Shown: in pieces, positions 60,024 through 64,000 of the stretch
Layout of the letters: each line of letters begins with the position of its first letter
Numbering within the stretch: position 1 is the first letter of the stretch
Assembly: GCF_000498395.2 (NCBI RefSeq)
Contig: NZ_CP010979.1
Location: 4,402,001-4,466,000 of the forward strand
DNA length: 64,000 nt
Reading direction: 5' to 3'
DNA from: Pseudomonas putida S13.1.2
GTDB taxonomy: Bacteria; Pseudomonadota; Gammaproteobacteria; Pseudomonadales; Pseudomonadaceae
Translations under genes and position numbers: made by a program
Notes under the pieces: model-generated
What the model was told of the DNA's origin: nothing
What the model saw: the letters and a program-made list of their open reading frames with translations, nothing else
Database searches by the model: none

Positions 60024-60950
60024 TCAGCCACCACCCGGCGCGAGCATCAGGTTTGGTGCCAGGCGATGGAAGCCCTCCTCGTCCAGGCGCATATCCAGCG
60101 CCAGGCTGGCCAGGTCGTCGGCCAGCGCCTCGGCTGCAGCGTCGTTTTCCAGATAATTCTGCTTCAGGTACGTATTGCACCCTGGGCAGCACTCCGCACG
60201 CAGCGGCGCTTTGCCTGGCGCATGGCGGTCATCCTCAAGACTGGTGTAGCGCAAGTCCTTGCTCGACTCGCAGTACACGCACTTCACCCGCACCACATGC
60301 CATTCACAGGCGCACAGCGAACAGGACAGATAGCGCAGGCCATTGTGCTTGCCGCGGTTACGCACCACCCCGGCCATTGCCGGCGAACCGCACGCCGGGC
60401 ACTGGGCCAGGCTGCCGGCGGGTTTAAGCTCCGGCGTCGGCAGTGCCAGCAACCAACTGGACCAGGCCGCTTGGAGCGCGGCCCCAAGGAACGGCACCAA
60501 TGCAGCAGGCACCGCGTCGTATTGACCCGCCAGCAAGGCAATGCCCCAGCCCTTGCGCTGGTCGTCATCGCTGCCGCGCAGCACCTGCAACGCTTCACCC
60601 AACGGGCCGCCTGTAGCGCCGCTGAAGTGCTCCAGCAGGGCCTGCAACCAGACAAGCCACGGCCCTTCACGCACCAGGCTGTCGGCCGCCAGCGGCGGCA
60701 AGCCATGATTTATGCACAGGCGTTGACGCTCCTCGGCCACCGGCATGCCACCGGGTGGGTTATCCACAAGCTGCTGCTGGATGCGGCATAACCGTGCGAT
60801 CAGCCGCAGATAGTCGCCAAGGGCATTGCCATCGGCCAGTTGCTCAAGGCGCGCAGCGCGCAGTTCGAACAGATTGGCGGGGGGCAGGTGCAGGAACGGC
60901 GGCGCTACCGCCGACGCTTCGATCTGCCCGGGTTCAAGTATCGTGCTCAA
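60024..60950 (-). CDS. fdhE: Formate dehydrogenase accessory protein FdhE
   Basis: FdhE is a cytosolic rubredoxin-like chaperone that binds respiratory formate dehydrogenase before Tat export. The product is 308 aa from TTG 60950, behind AAGGATG. Four CxxC pairs in the C-terminal half (CPACGSP, CSLCACEW, CVYCESSK, CCPGCNTY) form the iron-binding core. It follows fdoI with a start four bases before the fdoI stop is passed, so it is the last gene of the fdo operon. Confidence 0.94.
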   Translation of the reverse strand: MSTILEPGQIEASAVAPPFLHLPPANLFELRAARLEQLADGNALGDYLRLIARLCRIQQQLVDNPPGGMPVAEERQRLCINHGLPPLAADSLVREGPWLVWLQALLEHFSGATGGPLGEALQVLRGSDDDQRKGWGIALLAGQYDAVPAALVPFLGAALQAAWSSWLLALPTPELKPAGSLAQCPACGSPAMAGVVRNRGKHNGLRYLSCSLCACEWHVVRVKCVYCESSKDLRYTSLEDDRHAPGKAPLRAECCPGCNTYLKQNYLENDAAAEALADDLASLALDMRLDEEGFHRLAPNLMLAPGGG

Positions 60951-60954
60951 GCGC

Positions 60955-61611
60955 TCATCCTTCTTTTCGTCCGTGATCGCCCGGCGTCTTGTCGCCAGTC
61001 ACTTCGCGGTACCACAACGCATGGTGCTTGCGCGCCCAGGGGCGGCTGACCCAGCCATGCAGCATGGCGCCGATCGAGCCCTTGATCCAGATACCGGCGT
61101 AGATGTGCACGATGATGCTGAGGATCAGCACGAAGCCCGCCAGTGCGTGGGCAAGCGATGCCAGGCGAATCGAGCCTATATCAAAGAAGTGACTGAAATA
61201 GGCCCGCCAGATCACCACGCCGCTGATCAACAACACCAGCATGCACAGCAATAGCGTCCAGAACAGCAGTTTCTGCCCGGCGTTGTATTTACCAATGGGG
61301 GGCACGCCGTCTTCGCGGTTGACCATCACCCGATCAATGCGACGCAACCACAGGCGGTCGTTGGCGGTGATGAAATTGGCACGCCAGAAGCGGAACACCA
61401 GGCCGAGGAAAAACACGAACATCGCCACGCCCATGAACGGGTGCAGGATACGCGTCCACGGCCCGCCGCCGAACAGGTGGCTTAACCAGAACAGCGCCGG
61501 GTGAAACAGCGCCAGCCCCGAAAGCCCGGCCATGAAGAACAGGAGGGCGACGATCCAGTGGTTGGTCCGCTCGTTGGCGTTGTAGCGCAGGATGGGTTTG
61601 TTGTCGTTCAT
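60955..61611 (-). CDS. fdoI: Formate dehydrogenase cytochrome b556 subunit (gamma)
   Basis: The 218-aa inner membrane protein has four membrane segments, including WIVALLFFMAGLSGLALF and FWTLLLCMLVLLISGVVIW. Conserved histidines (NERTNHW, LAHALAGFVLILSIIVHIYAG) ligate the two haems b. It passes electrons from the Fe-S subunit to quinone. It overlaps fdoH by 4 bp. Confidence 0.95.
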   Translation of the reverse strand: MNDNKPILRYNANERTNHWIVALLFFMAGLSGLALFHPALFWLSHLFGGGPWTRILHPFMGVAMFVFFLGLVFRFWRANFITANDRLWLRRIDRVMVNREDGVPPIGKYNAGQKLLFWTLLLCMLVLLISGVVIWRAYFSHFFDIGSIRLASLAHALAGFVLILSIIVHIYAGIWIKGSIGAMLHGWVSRPWARKHHALWYREVTGDKTPGDHGRKEG

Positions 61612-62558
61612 GGCCGCTGCTCCCCTTGCCCACCGGGCTGCTTCGGATCGTAGACATGCACCGCCGGGTCCACCTGGTGCACGCTGTCATCGGGCGGCGC
61701 TGGGTGCTCGTCCTCCTCTACCCGCTGCGGGCCAACCCGCACGTAGTGGAAGAACCCGGCCAGCACCGCCGCGCCCATGGCCAGCAGCGCCAGCGGCTTG
61801 GTGAAGCCCTTCCACAGCCCCACCAGCGGGCTGATCACCGGCTGGTCCGGCAGGCCGGCATACAATCTGGGCGTGTCGGCATGGTGCAGCACGTACATCA
61901 CATGCGTACCGCCGACCCCGTCCGGGTCGTACAGCCCGGCGTTGTCGTAGCCGCGCGACTTGAGGTCGACGATGCGCTCGGCGGCGTGCACCTTCATTTC
62001 GTCCTTGCTGCCGAACACGATCGCCCCGGTCGGGCAGGTTTTCACGCAGGCCGGCTCCAGGCCCACGCTCACGCGGTCGGAACACAGGGTGCACTTGTAC
62101 GCCTTGTGGTCCTTCTGCGAGATGCGCGGGATGTTGAACGGGCAGCCGGTGATGCAGTAGCCGCAACCGATGCAGTGGTCCTGGTTGAAGTCGACGATGC
62201 CGTTGGCGTGTTTGATGATCGCCCCCGGGCTCGGGCAGGCCTTCAGGCAACCGGGGTCGGCGCAGTGCATGCATCCATCCTTGCGGATCAGCCACTCCAG
62301 GTTGCCATCGTCGCGCTCGTGCTCGGTGAAGCGCATCAGGGTCCAGGTCTCGGCGGTGAGGTCCTGAGGGTTGTCGTAGGTGCCGTGGTTGTGGCCGACC
62401 TCGTCACGCAGTTCGTTCCACTCCGAACACGCCACCTGGCACGCCTTGCAGCCGATGCACTTGGTGGTGTCGATCAGCTTGGCGACTTCCTGCTGCTGGC
62501 GTACCGAGGGCGGTACGGTGGTGGTGGCCGAGCGGGCAATGATGTCTTGGCTGGCCAT
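61608..62558 (-). CDS. fdoH: Formate dehydrogenase iron-sulfur subunit (beta)
   Basis: The 316-aa product has four Cys clusters for 4Fe-4S centres: CIGCKACQVAC, CMHCADPGCLKACP, CIGCGYCITGCPF and CTLCSDRV...CVKTCP. A single C-terminal membrane anchor (ALLAMGAAVLAGFFHYV) ties it to the inner membrane. It carries electrons from the periplasmic alpha subunit to the cytochrome. Its start overlaps the alpha-subunit stop. Confidence 0.96.
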   Translation of the reverse strand: MASQDIIARSATTTVPPSVRQQQEVAKLIDTTKCIGCKACQVACSEWNELRDEVGHNHGTYDNPQDLTAETWTLMRFTEHERDDGNLEWLIRKDGCMHCADPGCLKACPSPGAIIKHANGIVDFNQDHCIGCGYCITGCPFNIPRISQKDHKAYKCTLCSDRVSVGLEPACVKTCPTGAIVFGSKDEMKVHAAERIVDLKSRGYDNAGLYDPDGVGGTHVMYVLHHADTPRLYAGLPDQPVISPLVGLWKGFTKPLALLAMGAAVLAGFFHYVRVGPQRVEEDEHPAPPDDSVHQVDPAVHVYDPKQPGGQGEQRP

Positions 62559-64000
62559 CAGAGTTTCTCCACTTTGACGAGGAACGACTTGGACTCCGGC
62601 GTCTGCGTGTTGCCGTCACCCAGGAATGGCACCAGGGTGTTGGTCAGGTAGCCATGCCGGGTGGCACCGGTGAAGCCCCAGTGCAGCGGGATGCCGATCT
62701 GGTGCACGGTCTGGTTGTTGACCTGCAGCGGGCGAATCCGCTTGGTCACCACCGCCACCGCATCGATATGCCCGCGCTTGCTCGACACCCGCACCCGGTC
62801 ACCGGCCTTGATGCCTTTCTCATTGGCCAGCACCTCGCCGATCTCGACGAACTGCTCGGGCTGGGCAATGGCGTTGAGCCGGCAATGTTTGCTCCAGAAG
62901 TGGAAGTGCTCGGTCAGCCGGTACGTGGTTGCCGCATACGGGAACTCGTCGTGCGTGCCGAGGGTGTCCCACACCGAGTCGAAAATGCGCCCGGCCGGGT
63001 TGCTGACCACCTTCTTGTTCTGCGGGTGCAACGGGTTGATGCCGATCGGCGTTTCAAATGGCTCGTAGTGCTCCGGGAACGGGCCTTCGGCCATCTTGTC
63101 GATGGCGAAGAAGCGCGCCACGCCTTCGGGGTTCATGATGAACGGGTTCATCCCCGCTTCCGGTGGCGAGTCGACCTTGAAGTCCGGCACGTCGGTGCCG
63201 GTCCAGGCCTTGCCGTTCCACCATACCAGGCGCTTTTTCTCCGGGTCCCACGGCTTGCCTTGCGGGTCGCTGGAGGCACGGTTGTAGAGGATGCGGCGGT
63301 TGGCCGGCCAGGCCCAGGCCCAGTTCTGCACCTGATGCATGCCGTAGGGGTCGCTGTTGTCACGACGGGCCATCTGGTTGCCCTGCTCGGTCCAGCTGCC
63401 GGCGAAGATCCAGCAGCCGGACGCGGTGCTGCCATCGTCCTTCAACTGCCCGAAGCCCGACAGCTGCTGGCCGGCTTTGAGCGTGGCGCCGGTAGCGTCG
63501 GTAACGTCGGTGACTGCCCAGCCGTTCATCTCCTTGGCCAGTTCCTCCGGGGATGGCTCTTCGGGAATCTTGTACGGCCAGCTGATGTTCATCATCGCGT
63601 CAGGGTAGGCGCCGCCCTCGGCCTGGTAGCGTTGGCGCATGCGCAGGAACAGCTCGCTCATGATTTGCACGTCGGTGCGGGTTTCGCCCGGTCCGTCGGC
63701 GCCCTTCCAGTGCCACTGCAGCCAGCGGCTGCTGTTGACCAGCGAGCCATCTTCCTCGGCGAAGCAGGTGGTGGGCAGGCGGATCACTTCGGTCTGGATG
63801 CTGGCCGTGTCGACATCGTTGAATGGCCCGGCGTTGCGCCAGAACTCCGAGGTTTCGGTAGCCAGCGGGTCCATGATCACCAGCCACTTGAGCTTGCCCA
63901 ACGCCGCTGTCACGCGGTTCTTGTCCGGCAACGCAGCGATCGGGTTGAAGCCTTGGCACACGTAGCCGTTGACCTTGCCCTGGCTCATCATCTCGAACAT
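62558..64000 (-). CDS. fdoG: Formate dehydrogenase alpha subunit, C-terminal half (cut by window edge)
   Basis: The frame is open from the right edge to a stop at 62558-62560, giving 480 residues of the about 1000-aa catalytic subunit. The visible part covers molybdopterin-domain segments (QGFNPIAALPDKNRV, KLKWLVIMDPLATETSEFW) and the C-terminal molydopterin-binding domain (LTEHFHFWSKHCRLNAIAQPEQFVEI, KAGDRVRVSSKRGHIDA, LHWGFTGATRHG). The Tat signal peptide and the Sec/Cys active-site codon lie outside the window. With selABC next door, an in-frame UGA is expected there. The first Met at 64000 is internal, not the start. Confidence 0.93.
   Translation of the reverse strand: MFEMMSQGKVNGYVCQGFNPIAALPDKNRVTAALGKLKWLVIMDPLATETSEFWRNAGPFNDVDTASIQTEVIRLPTTCFAEEDGSLVNSSRWLQWHWKGADGPGETRTDVQIMSELFLRMRQRYQAEGGAYPDAMMNISWPYKIPEEPSPEELAKEMNGWAVTDVTDATGATLKAGQQLSGFGQLKDDGSTASGCWIFAGSWTEQGNQMARRDNSDPYGMHQVQNWAWAWPANRRILYNRASSDPQGKPWDPEKKRLVWWNGKAWTGTDVPDFKVDSPPEAGMNPFIMNPEGVARFFAIDKMAEGPFPEHYEPFETPIGINPLHPQNKKVVSNPAGRIFDSVWDTLGTHDEFPYAATTYRLTEHFHFWSKHCRLNAIAQPEQFVEIGEVLANEKGIKAGDRVRVSSKRGHIDAVAVVTKRIRPLQVNNQTVHQIGIPLHWGFTGATRHGYLTNTLVPFLGDGNTQTPESKSFLVKVEKL

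Overview
This window is a stretch of chromosome from a fluorescent Pseudomonas, most likely the P. putida group. The evidence is the high G+C content, the many putida-type REP palindromes ('cctgtgggagcgggtttacccgcgaa' families) between genes, and a gene order that follows Pseudomonas chromosomes: ethanolamine genes-ppa; xseB-ispA-dxs; nrdR-rib-nusB-thiL-pgpA; oprG-epimerase; fdo-sel. It is mostly core genome with a few accessory inserts. No prophage, insertion sequence, rRNA or CRISPR was seen.

Layout. (1) 1-7246: ethanolamine catabolism. A sigma-54 activator (truncated by the left edge) is divergent from aldehyde dehydrogenase, ethanolamine permease, eutB and eutC, with a clear -24/-12 promoter between them. 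(2) 7354-11073: GNAT acetyltransferase, DedA, MtfA-like peptidase, ppa and an XRE/S24-like regulator whose S24 domain has lost its catalytic residues. A possible small RNA lies at about 11.1-11.3 kb. (3) 11362-22941: iron uptake. An STN-domain TonB receptor (haem type) is divergent from a FecI/FecR pair. An isolated low-GC glycosyltransferase follows. Then comes a siderophore receptor divergent from a two-component system and a periplasmic esterase. Several Fur-box-like sites lie in the gaps. (4) 22980-25267: a zeta-toxin-like P-loop protein and an RtcB RNA ligase. (5) 25364-29623: FMN riboswitch-ribB, xseB-ispA and dxs. (6) 29836-32916: vitamin B12 uptake genes btuB and btuF. (7) 32913-40501: ribA, a periplasmic binding protein, and the nrdR-ribD-ribE-ribBA-ribH-nusB-thiL-pgpA run. 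(8) 40608-43105: lipoprotein, methyltransferase, CnoX-like thioredoxin and a small hypothetical gene. (9) 43236-46426: a Zur-box-preceded zinc operon (DUF2796, ABC ATPase, FtsX-like permease, DUF3299). (10) 46536-50899: OprG/OmpW porin, MFS exporter with divergent HxlR regulator, and an epimerase/RmlD-like pair. (11) 51161-56316: TSUP transporter, hydrolase, XRE regulator, AgcS symporter and asparaginase. (12) 56423-64000: a selenium block: tRNA-Sec, selB, selA, fdhE and the formate dehydrogenase genes fdoI, fdoH and fdoG (fdoG truncated by the right edge).

Themes. Riboflavin synthesis is spread over three loci with redundant RibB. The RibA half of RibBA lacks its zinc cysteines, which explains the stand-alone ribA. 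B12 uptake (btuB/btuF) and the B12-dependent ethanolamine ammonia-lyase both occur here. The selenocysteine machinery sits beside its likely client enzyme. The more unusual items are three apparent pseudoenzymes (S24 regulator, zeta-like protein, RmlD-like protein), the possible small RNA, and a perfect 40-bp inverted REP pair. I did not find a convincing wholly new multigene system.
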